Shown here: piece after piece, positions 1 through 6,758 of the stretch
Layout of the letters: the number at the start of each line of letters is the position of its first letter
Position numbering within the stretch: the first letter of the stretch is position 1
Position numbers and translations under genes: made by a program
Source: JACZYA01 sp965247455
GTDB taxonomy: Bacteria > Acidobacteriota > Terriglobia > Acidiferrales > 2-02-FULL-67-57
Assembly: GCA_965247455.1 (NCBI GenBank)
Contig: CBDFHE010000005.1
Span: 1 to 38,487 of the forward strand
DNA: 38,487 nucleotides
Direction: 5' to 3'
The notes under the pieces: model-generated
Told to the model about the DNA's origin: nothing
The model's input: the letters and a program-made list of their open reading frames with translations, nothing else
Database searches by the model: none

Positions 1-1
1 C

Positions 2-433
2 TGGGCGCGGAAATCTTCGCTTTGGCCGCTGAGCTTCGGGTTGGCCTGCTGCGCCATCGAAATGATGTCGATGGGCGCCGCCCGCTTTGACATCGCCCGC
101 TTCGGGGCGGAGGTGTTCCGCGCTTCGCCCCGGCAAGCCGACCTGATGATTGTAGCCGGGCGAGTGTCACAAAAGATGGCGCCGGTGATCCGCCGGCTCT
201 ACGAGCAGATGCCGGAGCCCAAGTGGGTGATTTCGATGGGCGCCTGCGCCACCTCGGGGGGCGTCTTCAACAACTATGCCCTGGTGCAGGGCGTGAACCA
301 GATCATCCCGGTGGACGTCTATGTGCCGGGGTGCCCGCCGCGGCCGGAGTCGCTGATCTACTCCATCATGATGCTGCAGAAGAAGATCCAGCAGGAGCGC
401 GGCAGCTTCAAGCGCGCACTGAACCTCGCCTAG
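2..433 (+). CDS. nuoB: NADH-quinone oxidoreductase subunit B, 3' part
   Basis: This is the subunit of respiratory complex I that holds iron-sulfur cluster N2, the last electron carrier before quinone. The reading frame is open from base 2 and its start lies outside the window; 143 residues are visible. They begin in the conserved WARKSSLWPL stretch just before the tandem cysteines (visible residues 16-17, GLACCAIEMM). The remaining cluster ligands are in MGACAT and VPGCPPRPE. The C-terminus is short, ending KRALNLA at TAG 431-433. No nuoC follows: the next genes run on the opposite strand, so nuoB ends its transcript here. The identification is secure; only the start is unseen. Confidence 0.96.
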   Translation, partial: WARKSSLWPLSFGLACCAIEMMSMGAARFDIARFGAEVFRASPRQADLMIVAGRVSQKMAPVIRRLYEQMPEPKWVISMGACATSGGVFNNYALVQGVNQIIPVDVYVPGCPPRPESLIYSIMMLQKKIQQERGSFKRALNLA

Positions 434-505
434 TTTCTCGGTGATCCCGCCGGTTGGCGTCCCAGCGCGAATTGTTCAACACACAGGCACAGGAATAGGG
501 AGCAG

Positions 506-523
506 CGCCCGCGCGGGCGTTTT
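506..523 (+). terminator. candidate intrinsic terminator after nuoB
   Basis: A 5-bp GC stem (cgccc / gggcg, 4-nt loop) is followed directly by tttt on the plus strand, 73 bp after the nuoB stop and before the convergent gene's 3' end. The stem is short, so this is a modest candidate. Confidence 0.4.
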
Positions 524-545
524 CTCCGCAGAAAGAAAAGAAAGG

Positions 546-770
546 CTACTTCTTTTTCTTTGTGCGCCGCGTGGTGGTGCCCTTGGTGCGGCGAGTTTTC
601 CTTGCTTTCTTGGGCGGCTTCTCGTCGGTGAGCTCCAGCACGACCATGGAGCTGACGAACTTCTTGGTGCCGTGCTCGACAAATTCAATCGAGGTGCGTT
701 CCTCGTCGCTGGCGAGGATGGTGCCCAGTCCGTACTGCTGGTGCTTAACGTTCTGACCTTCTTCGTACAT
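546..770 (-). CDS. small tudor/KOW-like protein with lysine-rich tail
   Basis: Encodes 74 residues. The first ~45 (GQNVKHQQYGLGTILASD, then a beta-rich stretch ending MVVLELTDE) resemble the small SH3/tudor-like module found at the end of UvrD/PcrA helicases and in DUF3553-type proteins. The last ~25 residues are almost all K, R and T and would suit nucleic-acid or RNA-polymerase contact. I chose ATG 768-770 over the in-frame TTG at 797 because the promoter at 810-838 puts transcription start near 803, giving the ATG a ~33-nt leader and the TTG almost none. The function is inferred from the fold resemblance only. It runs convergent to nuoB. Confidence 0.6.
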   Translation of the reverse strand: MYEEGQNVKHQQYGLGTILASDEERTSIEFVEHGTKKFVSSMVVLELTDEKPPKKARKTRRTKGTTTRRTKKKK

Positions 771-809
771 GCTCAAGAAAATTCCTCCGCAGTTCAAACG
801 CCTGCCTGC

Positions 810-838
810 ATTATATCTGATGTTCGCTCGGCTGTCGT
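810..838 (-). promoter_or_regulatory. sigma70-type promoter for the tudor-like gene
   Basis: On the minus strand: -35 acgaca (833-838), 17-bp spacer, perfect -10 tataat (810-815). It lies about 40 bp before the chosen ATG. Confidence 0.5.
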
Positions 839-863
839 GGGCGCTGTCGCAAAGGGCGCAGAA

Positions 864-1961
864 TCAACTACTTACGGGTTGGCGATAAAAGGGCAGTTCA
901 GCCACTTCGGCTGTTCCGCCGCTTTCGAGCCTCAGGCGGGTTCCCGGCTCGAGGTGTTCGCGGCGGACGTAGCCCAGCCCGATGGCGCGCTTCAAAGTGG
1001 GGGAGTGGACGGTGGTTGTCACCGTGCCCACGCTTTTGTCGTTGCTGAAGAGCTTGGCCCCGGTGGCGGGCAGGCTCTCGCCGCTCAGCAGGAGTCCGGT
1101 CAGGCGGCGGTTGACGTGCCCGCGCGAGCGAATGCGCTCGATGATTTCCTGCCCGATGTAGCAGCCCTTGGTGTAGCTGAGCGCGCGCTGCTCCAGGCCC
1201 GCCTCGGGTGGCAGGGTGCGCTCGTCCATGTCAATGCCGTACCAGGGAAGGCCGGCTTCGGTGCGCAGGATGTTCAGCGCCGCGTGTCCCACCGGCTTCC
1301 AGGTCACCGCCTGCTGCTGGGCGGTCAGCGCGTCCCAGACGTTCTGCGCATACTCCACCAGGAAAATCAGCCGGTAGCCTTCCTCGCCGGTTTCGCTCAG
1401 GCGCACCACCAGCACCGGCGCGCCCAGTTGCACCCAGGTGTGGTTGAACTCTTTGCCCGGCAGGGTGGCTGCGCCTGTCGCCGTCAGCAGCCGTCCGGCG
1501 GCGGGGCCTTCCACGCTCAGGGCGGCAAACTGGTCGCTGCGGTCGGCCACTTCGACGTCGTCGGCCACGATGTAGCGCTCCAGTCCTGCGCGTAGCGGTT
1601 CCACGCGGTTGCGCGCCGTCTCCAGCAGGAAGTGGTCAGGCATGGCCAGCAGGTAGAAGTCGGCCACGATGTGCCCCTGGGTGGTGAGGTGGACGGCGTA
1701 GGTGCCTTGGTCGGGCGCGAGCGCCGCGACGTCATTCGTCACCATGCCCTGCAGGAAGCGCTGCGCATCGCCGCCGCTGGCAGTCAGGTAGCCCAGGTCG
1801 CTGCGGTCCACCACGCCCGCGACCGTGCGCACCGCCCGGCATTCGTCCTCAACCGTTCCAAACCGCTCCGGCATCAGGCGCCCGCGCACGGTGGCGAAAT
1901 GCGCGCCCAACGCCTCATAGCTGGCGTGCAGTGCCGAGCGTGCTTCTCCGCTCACGTTCAA
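864..1961 (-). CDS. ygfZ: folate-binding protein YgfZ (iron-sulfur cluster maintenance)
   Basis: A 365-residue GcvT-like protein. YgfZ uses tetrahydrofolate and supports the repair or assembly of certain [4Fe-4S] enzymes, such as radical SAM methylthiolases. The signature KGCYIGQE is at residues 265-272, with the family's essential cysteine at 267. N-terminal residues 30-110 (RSDLGYLTASGGDAQRFLQGMVTND) match the aminomethyltransferase-like fold. Start ATG 1959-1961 has GGAGG 8 nt upstream. The gene lies 95 bp after the carbinolamine dehydratase on the same strand; both concern pterin or folate cofactors, so they may be co-transcribed. The iron-sulfur enzymes in this window (NuoB, KorB, AmrS) are possible clients, which is only inference. 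Confidence 0.93.
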   Translation of the reverse strand: MNVSGEARSALHASYEALGAHFATVRGRLMPERFGTVEDECRAVRTVAGVVDRSDLGYLTASGGDAQRFLQGMVTNDVAALAPDQGTYAVHLTTQGHIVADFYLLAMPDHFLLETARNRVEPLRAGLERYIVADDVEVADRSDQFAALSVEGPAAGRLLTATGAATLPGKEFNHTWVQLGAPVLVVRLSETGEEGYRLIFLVEYAQNVWDALTAQQQAVTWKPVGHAALNILRTEAGLPWYGIDMDERTLPPEAGLEQRALSYTKGCYIGQEIIERIRSRGHVNRRLTGLLLSGESLPATGAKLFSNDKSVGTVTTTVHSPTLKRAIGLGYVRREHLEPGTRLRLESGGTAEVAELPFYRQPVSS

Positions 1962-2056
1962 AGCCTCCGCAGTTGCAGAGATAGAAGAAGGATAACGTAA
2001 TCCGGAAGAAAGTTCATCCAGAGGCGACTCCTTCGGGAATCTGTCTGTCCTGCGCT

Positions 2057-2341
2057 CTACTTCGGCGCCAGTTTCTCGATCCGCGCCGCCAGGTCCAGGT
2101 CCTTTTGTGTGACGCCGCCTTCGGAATGGGTCGAGAGCGTCAGCCGGACCTTGTTGTAGTTGATGGTGATGTCGGGATGGTGCTGCGCGCCTTCGGCCAG
2201 ATTTCCCACGTGGTTCACAAACGCCAGCGCTGCGCGGAAACCGTCCATCTCATAGACCTTTTCGATTTCGTCCCCTTTTAGTTGCCAGCCCGGCAGTTGC
2301 CTCAGCCCTTCCGTGACTTCAGCTTGCTGCAAAATCGCCAT
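2057..2341 (-). CDS. 4a-hydroxytetrahydrobiopterin dehydratase (PCD/DCoH family)
   Basis: A 94-residue pterin-4a-carbinolamine dehydratase, which dehydrates 4a-hydroxytetrahydropterin so that the cofactor of aromatic amino-acid hydroxylases can be recycled. The active-site pattern is intact: EGAQHHPDI with H54-H55-P56, Y62, H72 and D81. Length is typical. The ATG at 2339-2341 has a purine-rich AAAGGGGG just upstream. No phenylalanine hydroxylase is visible nearby; in bacteria without one, the protein is often linked to molybdopterin or folate metabolism. Transcription runs toward ygfZ. Confidence 0.93.
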   Translation of the reverse strand: MAILQQAEVTEGLRQLPGWQLKGDEIEKVYEMDGFRAALAFVNHVGNLAEGAQHHPDITINYNKVRLTLSTHSEGGVTQKDLDLAARIEKLAPK

Positions 2342-2450
2342 CGCGCCCCCTTTCGAGTGGAGAAAAGAATGTTTGCCTTGGATGCCTCTTGCGCAGAATA
2401 GAAATGAAACGCAGGTGGAATTCTAGCAGCCCGATAGGTAATCGGCAACG

Positions 2451-2459
2451 TGCTATAAT
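2451..2459 (+). promoter_or_regulatory. extended -10 promoter (TGC-TATAAT) before the MBL hydrolase
   Basis: TGC followed by perfect TATAAT (2454-2459). The -35 at 2431-2436 (ccgata) is weak, as is usual with an extended -10. Expected transcription start is about 2466, only 3 nt before ATG 2469. Confidence 0.5.
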
Positions 2460-2468
2460 TTGTTCGCA

Positions 2469-2552
2469 ATGACGGATGTTTCCAAATCAAGAAACCGGTC
2501 GCGGCTGCGCACCGCCCGCCCCCGCTCAAACTGGAACCGCTGCTCTGCGTGA
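2469..2552 (+). CDS. possible 27-codon upstream ORF (leader peptide)
   Basis: ATG 2469 opens a 27-residue basic, arginine-rich reading frame (starting MTDVSKSRNRSR). Its TGA (2550-2552) overlaps the GTG start (2549-2551) of the MBL-fold hydrolase. The predicted transcription start is almost on the ATG, so the message would be leaderless. Stop-start overlap suggests translational coupling. There is no homology that I recognise, and it may be just an untranslated 5' region. Confidence 0.3.
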   Translation: MTDVSKSRNRSRLRTARPRSNWNRCSA

Positions 2553-3205
2553 CTTCCTCGCCCAAACTGATCCACGAGGTCATTCCGGTCGGGTGGCTGC
2601 AATGCAACTGTTCCATCGTCGGCGACCCCGAAGCCTGCGAAGCCATCGTCATTGACCCCGGCGACAACCCTGAGGAAATCCTGACCGTTCTCCGACGACA
2701 CCGCTTGAAAGTGAAGTACATCGTCATCACCCACGCGCACATTGACCACGTGGGTGGCGCCGCCCGGCTCAAGCAAGCCACCGGCGCCCCCGTACTGATG
2801 CATCCCGAAGACCGCTGGCTTTTGGAGAACGTGGAATTGCAGGCGCAGATGATCGGCGTGCCCGCCCCGCCGGTGGCCGAACTCGACCAGCCCCTGCGCG
2901 CCGGCGACGAGATTCGCTGGGGGCGCGACCTCAGCGCTCATGTCCTCCACACCCCCGGCCACAGCCCCGGCAGCGTCAGCCTCTACCTGTCTGAGCCGCA
3001 GAAGATTCTCTTCGCTGGCGACACTCTCTTTGCCGGCAGCATCGGCCGCACCGACCTCTGGGGCGGCTCCTCCGACGCCATTCTGCGATCGATCCACTCC
3101 GACTTGCTGACGCTCGACAACGCCACCGCCGTCTATCCCGGTCACGGCCCTGCCACTACCATCGGCGACGAACGAGAACGGAATCCCTTTCTTCAGGGGC
3201 TGTAG
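2549..3205 (+). CDS. MBL-fold metallo-hydrolase (glyoxalase II-like)
   Basis: A 218-residue single-domain metallo-beta-lactamase-fold hydrolase, probably a thioesterase of the glyoxalase II / YcbL type. The metal motif THAHIDH is at residues 61-67. Further ligands are seen in HTPGHSPGS, FAGDTLF and YPGHGPAT. The start is GTG 2549: no ATG exists upstream in frame, and the conserved N-terminus (HEVIPVGWLQCNCSIVGD) begins soon after. The substrate cannot be read from the sequence. Confidence 0.88.
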   Translation: MTSSPKLIHEVIPVGWLQCNCSIVGDPEACEAIVIDPGDNPEEILTVLRRHRLKVKYIVITHAHIDHVGGAARLKQATGAPVLMHPEDRWLLENVELQAQMIGVPAPPVAELDQPLRAGDEIRWGRDLSAHVLHTPGHSPGSVSLYLSEPQKILFAGDTLFAGSIGRTDLWGGSSDAILRSIHSDLLTLDNATAVYPGHGPATTIGDERERNPFLQGL

Positions 3206-3218
3206 GCGGGGAAAAAGA

Positions 3219-3491
3219 TTACTGTGCGCGCTGGCGTTCGCGCTCGGCGCGCAGCTCTTCCATGACGTGCTGGATCAGCTCCTTTGCTTGCCCCAGGCTC
3301 TGATTGATGAGGTGGATGTCCATCGCGGGCGGTCCGGGATTGCGCTGGCTGCGGCAATAGACCGAGTGTTGCCCCACTAGCACCATCGCTTCCGTCAGCA
3401 GGTCCAGCGTCACCGCCAGCCGTCCCCGCTGGCTCCCCATCATGAACTCGTGCTTTTCCAACTCTTCTTTGCGGTCTTGAAAAACTGACAT
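3219..3491 (-). CDS. small helical protein of unknown function
   Basis: Encodes 90 residues that I do not recognise. The protein is highly charged and predicted mostly helical. The last 25 residues (LGQAKELIQHVMEELRAERERQRAQ region) have coiled-coil character, and one cysteine lies mid-protein in VYCRSQRNP. It has a good RBS (AGAAGGGG) before ATG 3489-3491 and its own divergent promoter, so it is likely a real gene. It is convergent with the MBL hydrolase. Confidence 0.65.
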   Translation of the reverse strand: MSVFQDRKEELEKHEFMMGSQRGRLAVTLDLLTEAMVLVGQHSVYCRSQRNPGPPAMDIHLINQSLGQAKELIQHVMEELRAERERQRAQ

Positions 3492-3541
3492 GAGTGCCCC
3501 TTCTCGTTCAAGAAATAAAATCTATTTCGCCTCGGCCTTTT

Positions 3542-3570
3542 ACTATAGTGCCTGCTTTTTCATCCCGCAA
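3542..3570 (-). promoter_or_regulatory. candidate promoter for the small helical protein
   Basis: On the minus strand: -35 ttgcgg (3565-3570), 17-bp spacer, -10 tatagt (3542-3547). This leaves a leader of about 43 nt before ATG 3491. Confidence 0.4.
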
Positions 3571-3613
3571 CGCCGGGGCAGGCAGTCCAGCAGCGTTGGC
3601 GCAAAGACCGCGC

Positions 3614-3642
3614 TTTACCTGCGAGCTGCTTCCCGGCATAAT
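3614..3642 (+). promoter_or_regulatory. candidate promoter for the LRV-repeat gene
   Basis: -35 tttacc (3614-3619), 17-bp spacer, -10 cataat (3637-3642). This places transcription start near 3649, about 23 nt before ATG 3672. Confidence 0.45.
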
Positions 3643-3671
3643 GAATCCACCCTTTCAGAGCAAAGGTTTGC

Positions 3672-4217
3672 ATGAGACAGCTTGACAAGCGCCGGCGGCT
3701 GGGGCGCCTCCCACGTACGACCCAACTCATCCTGGGTGAGCGCCAGAGTCTGCAAGACGTCCTTCGCTTGCTGCGTAGCAGCCGTTTGCCCGCCGACCGC
3801 CGCCGATTGGAAGAAAAACTCCTCCGCCAACTGATCCAGCTTCGCACCGCCGAGCTGAACCACATCAACCCGGACTGGGACCGCAAAGTGCGTTTGGTTT
3901 CTAGTCGTAAGACCTCTGCACAAGCCATTCGCCGGCTGGCCCACCGCTTGCCGCCGGAAGATTTCTACCTTGCACGCCTGCTCAGTGATCATCCCCATGT
4001 GTCGCCCGCCGTGCTGGCTCGCTTCGCGCGGCATCCTTACGCGGCTGTGCGCGAGAACGTGGCTCGCCATCCCAAAACGCCGATCCCCACCTTGCGCGCG
4101 CTGGCCCGCGACACCCACAACCCGCTCTGGTATCTGGTGGCTTTCAATCCCAGCACGCCGGAGAAGTTGCGCCAGCGCCTGCGCGGCCGCATGCGACGCC
4201 GGGCGCTCCGCCGCTGA
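3672..4217 (+). CDS. leucine-rich repeat variant (LRV) protein
   Basis: A 181-residue, very basic protein. Residues ~75-170 hold about four helical repeats of ~24 residues of the LRV type, recognisable in AVRENVARHPKTPIPTLRAL and in flanking units containing SDHPHVSPAVLARFARHP and AFNPSTPEKLRQRL. LRV repeats form a right-handed superhelix used for binding; the original Azotobacter member also carries an Fe-S cluster domain, but this protein has no cysteine cluster. The N-terminal 70 residues are helical and arginine-rich. The role is unknown. Its TGA (4215-4217) lies inside the acyl-CoA ligase remnant that follows, so a deletion or recombination may have set its C-terminus. Confidence 0.7.
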   Translation: MRQLDKRRRLGRLPRTTQLILGERQSLQDVLRLLRSSRLPADRRRLEEKLLRQLIQLRTAELNHINPDWDRKVRLVSSRKTSAQAIRRLAHRLPPEDFYLARLLSDHPHVSPAVLARFARHPYAAVRENVARHPKTPIPTLRALARDTHNPLWYLVAFNPSTPEKLRQRLRGRMRRRALRR

Positions 4218-4344
4218 CGAAGTGGTGCGCGCCTTCGTGCGCGAGCGCCTACCCGGCTATAAGTGCCCGCAAATCATAGAGTTCGTCGCCGAGCTCCCCA
4301 AGACTGCCACCGGTAAAATCCAGCGCTACAAGCTGCGCTCCTAG
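4213..4344 (+). pseudogene. 3'-terminal remnant of an AMP-forming acyl-CoA ligase
   Basis: Only the last ~43 codons of an adenylate-forming (ANL superfamily) ligase are present: VVRAFVRERLPGYKCP, IEFVAELPKT and ATGKIQRYKLRS ending at TAG 4342-4344. PKTATGK is the A10 motif with the catalytic lysine that closes the active site, typical of benzoate/fatty-acyl-CoA ligases. No start codon, AMP-binding or core domain lies upstream: the frame runs directly out of the 3' end of the LRV gene. This is the scar of a deletion that removed about 90% of the gene. Confidence 0.85.
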
Positions 4345-4402
4345 CCCGACCATTCGGTGTTCCCGTGACGTTGAGGCATTCTTCTACAAGACAAATTGAC
4401 TC

Positions 4403-4430
4403 TTTACATGCCATACTTTGAGGGTATATT
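4403..4430 (+). promoter_or_regulatory. promoter of the pdxR-pdxST operon
   Basis: -35 tttaca (4403-4408, 5/6 matches), 16-bp spacer, -10 tatatt (4425-4430, 5/6). An alternative -35, ttgact (4396-4401), is too far from the -10. The -10 is embedded in the direct-repeat operator candidate. Confidence 0.55.
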
Positions 4431-4440
4431 GGAGGGTATA
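4420..4440 (+). promoter_or_regulatory. direct-repeat operator candidate for PdxR
   Basis: Two exact copies of GAGGGTATA (4420-4428 and 4432-4440) start 12 bp apart and overlap the -10 box and transcription start. The opposite strand reads TATACCCTC twice, whose ATACC core is close to the ATACCA half-sites known for the MocR protein GabR. Direct repeats are the usual MocR target layout. PdxR probably autoregulates here; this is inferred from position and family. Confidence 0.5.
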
Positions 4441-4462
4441 GAGAGACAACAGGGAGGGCCCG

Positions 4463-6001
4463 ATGTTGCAGCTTGACCCCGCCAGCCAGGTTCCGCTCTA
4501 CCAGCAGGTTTGCGATCAAATCCGCCAATTGATTACCACCGGAGGGCTAGCCGTGGGCGAGCGCCTGCCGCCTACGCGCGAGCTGGCCGCCCGGCTGGGC
4601 GTCCACCGCACCACCGTCGCCAACGCCTATGCTGAGCTCACTGCCGACGGTTGGATCGAAGGCCAAGTGGGCCGGGGCACGTTCGTCTCCAAGGGAGTCA
4701 AGCCCGCCAAGCCCGCCCCCTCTCCCGCGCCTTTTGCCGCCAGTCTGGAGAATGGCTACCTGTGGCAGATGCTATTCGCCGATACGCCGGTGGACGACCC
4801 GCTCGATTCCTTGCTGGCTGACTGTTGCAACGCCGCTTCGAATGGCAAGATGATCGCCTTCACCTCCGCGAGCACCGCCAACGCGCTCTTCCCGGTGGAA
4901 GAGTTTCGCCGCTGTTGCAGCGAGGTGCTGCGCCGGGACGGGGGAGCGCTGCTGGGGCTCGGGAACAGCGACGGCTACCCGCCGCTGAAAAAGTTTGTCC
5001 GGCAGGAATTGTCCCGTGAAGGCATCCGGGCCGGCGACCGCGAGTTGCTCATCACCAGCGGCTGCCAGCAGGCGCTCGACTTGGTGCGCAAAGGTTTTCT
5101 TCGTCCCGGCGACGTGGTGGCGATGGAAAACCCGGTCTATCCCGGCGCCATCCAGAGCTTCAACAGCGGCGGCGTGACTTGTCTGGGCGTGCCGCTGACC
5201 GAGCAGGGACTAAACCTCGACGTGCTGGAATCCATCCTGGCGCAGCAGCGTGTGCGCTTGCTTCTGGTGACGCCCAACTTTCACAACCCCACCGGAACCA
5301 CGCTTTCGCTCGACGCTCGCAAGCGCGTGCTGGAATTGGCGGCACGCCACCACCTGCCGGTGGTGGAAGACAACATCTACGGCGCCCTGCGCCTGCGCGG
5401 CCGCGAGCTGCCTTCGCTCAAAGCGCTCGATACTTCCGAGTTGGTGATTCATCTCAACAGTTTCTCCAAGGTATGCTTCCCCGGACTGCGCGTGGGTTGG
5501 GTGGTTGCCAATCAGCAGGTAATTGACCGCTTGCGGCTTGCCAAGCAGGCCACCGACCTGCACACTGACCAGCTCGCGCAGGCCGCCCTGGCCGAGTTTG
5601 GCCGCCGGGGTCTGTTCGCGCGCCTGCTCAAGCGAAGCCGCAAAGTCTATCGCTCGCGCCTGGCCCGGATGGAAGCGGCCTTGGAGCGGCACTTCCCGGC
5701 GGAAGTATCCTGGGCACACCCCGAAGGCGGCATGGCAGTTTGGGTCACGTTACCGGCGGGACTGGACGCGGGCGCGCTGCTCTTCAAGGCCCGCGAGCGC
5801 AATGTGCTCTTCACCCCCGGGCGCTTTTTCTACTTTCAGGCGGTGCAGCCCAACACGTTGCGCCTGGGTTTTGCAGACACCAGCGAAAGGCAAATTGACC
5901 GGGGGATTGAAATCCTTGGCGCTCTGCTAAAGAGAGAGCTGGGACAGCGGCGGCGCACGCCTGCCGAGAGAGCCGAGCCCGCGCGTGTGGCGCTGGTGTG
6001 A
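4463..6001 (+). CDS. pdxR: MocR/GntR-type PLP-sensing regulator, PdxR
   Basis: A 512-residue fusion of a GntR winged helix (residues 1-78, PLYQQVCDQIRQLI and LPPTRELAARLGVHRTTV) to a fold-type I aminotransferase domain (from ~95). PLP-site residues are present: PNFHNPTG (271-278), D303/Y306, the Schiff-base lysine K336 in NSFSKVCFPG, and R343. MocR proteins use the aminotransferase fold as a PLP or ligand sensor rather than as an enzyme. Membership of an operon with pdxS and pdxT makes PdxR the specific call. AGGGAGGG lies 5 nt before ATG 4463. Its stop is separated by 1 nt from the methyltransferase gene. The final ~25 residues are Arg/Ala-rich and not conserved-looking. Confidence 0.88.
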   Translation: MLQLDPASQVPLYQQVCDQIRQLITTGGLAVGERLPPTRELAARLGVHRTTVANAYAELTADGWIEGQVGRGTFVSKGVKPAKPAPSPAPFAASLENGYLWQMLFADTPVDDPLDSLLADCCNAASNGKMIAFTSASTANALFPVEEFRRCCSEVLRRDGGALLGLGNSDGYPPLKKFVRQELSREGIRAGDRELLITSGCQQALDLVRKGFLRPGDVVAMENPVYPGAIQSFNSGGVTCLGVPLTEQGLNLDVLESILAQQRVRLLLVTPNFHNPTGTTLSLDARKRVLELAARHHLPVVEDNIYGALRLRGRELPSLKALDTSELVIHLNSFSKVCFPGLRVGWVVANQQVIDRLRLAKQATDLHTDQLAQAALAEFGRRGLFARLLKRSRKVYRSRLARMEAALERHFPAEVSWAHPEGGMAVWVTLPAGLDAGALLFKARERNVLFTPGRFFYFQAVQPNTLRLGFADTSERQIDRGIEILGALLKRELGQRRRTPAERAEPARVALV

Positions 6002-6002
6002 G

Positions 6003-6758
6003 ATGGCAAAGAGCAAGGACAAGCGCGAGAACCCGGCCCCTGTGTCCACGCTAGGGGGCGCGGCGGACTTCTTTGTGCGGCATACGCAGCCGGGCTACCT
6101 GGATGCTTGCTACGAGTGCGCCCTGCCGCGGATCCAGGCGGCGCTGGTCGATGAGGTCGAATTCTTCCGCCAAGTGCTCGACGGTTCTGGGCGCGCCTTG
6201 GAGTTGGGCTGTGGCAACGGACGCCTGCTGGAAGCGCTGAGTGGGAGCGCTCGGCAGTGGGTGGGTGTAGATTTTTTGGCGGCTTACTTGCGCGACGCTC
6301 GCGCGCGGCGCCGTTTGGCTCCGAGCACGACACTCGCAGCCGCGCAGGCGGAGCGATTGCCGTTCGCAGACGCTGCCTTTGACGTGGTCATCTGCGCCCA
6401 GAACATGCTGGGGTTGCTGGGGGAGCAGAAGCTACCCACCGTGCAGGAGGCCGTGCTGGTGACCCGTCCCGGTGGGCGCGCGCTGTTCGTGCTCTATTCC
6501 GAGTTTTCCCTGGTGCCGCGCGCAGAGTGGTACATGCAGATGCACCGGCGGGGATTGCTGGCTATACTGGACTGGACCCGCTCCACGCTGGAGCTAATGG
6601 TCACCGAAGACGGCCACGCCTCCGAGTGCTTTCGACGCCGCTCGCTGGAGGAGTTGTTTCAGGCCGCCGGATTGACGCCACGGATTCAACGCTTGGGCGA
6701 CATCTACTGGATTGTGCAAGTGCAGCGGGATTCTTCTCAGGAGGGAACAGGGCAATGA
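6003..6758 (+). CDS. class I SAM-dependent methyltransferase in the pdx operon
   Basis: A 252-residue Rossmann-type methyltransferase of the UbiE/Methyltransf_11 kind. Motif I is ELGCGNG (67-73), followed by the acidic strand end in WVGVD (86-90). Motif II/III is in FADAAFDVVICAQNMLGLL. ATG 6003 lies 1 nt after the pdxR stop, and its TGA overlaps the pdxS ATG (ATGA), so it is translationally coupled inside the pdx operon. The substrate is unknown. A link to vitamin B6 is only contextual; methyltransferases are not part of the known PdxST pathway. Confidence 0.85.
   Translation: MAKSKDKRENPAPVSTLGGAADFFVRHTQPGYLDACYECALPRIQAALVDEVEFFRQVLDGSGRALELGCGNGRLLEALSGSARQWVGVDFLAAYLRDARARRRLAPSTTLAAAQAERLPFADAAFDVVICAQNMLGLLGEQKLPTVQEAVLVTRPGGRALFVLYSEFSLVPRAEWYMQMHRRGLLAILDWTRSTLELMVTEDGHASECFRRRSLEELFQAAGLTPRIQRLGDIYWIVQVQRDSSQEGTGQ

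Noticed and set aside
441..1595. 384-codon plus-strand frame after nuoB
   Set aside because: It runs opposite ygfZ and the tudor-like gene; ygfZ has its full signature, so this is a shadow.
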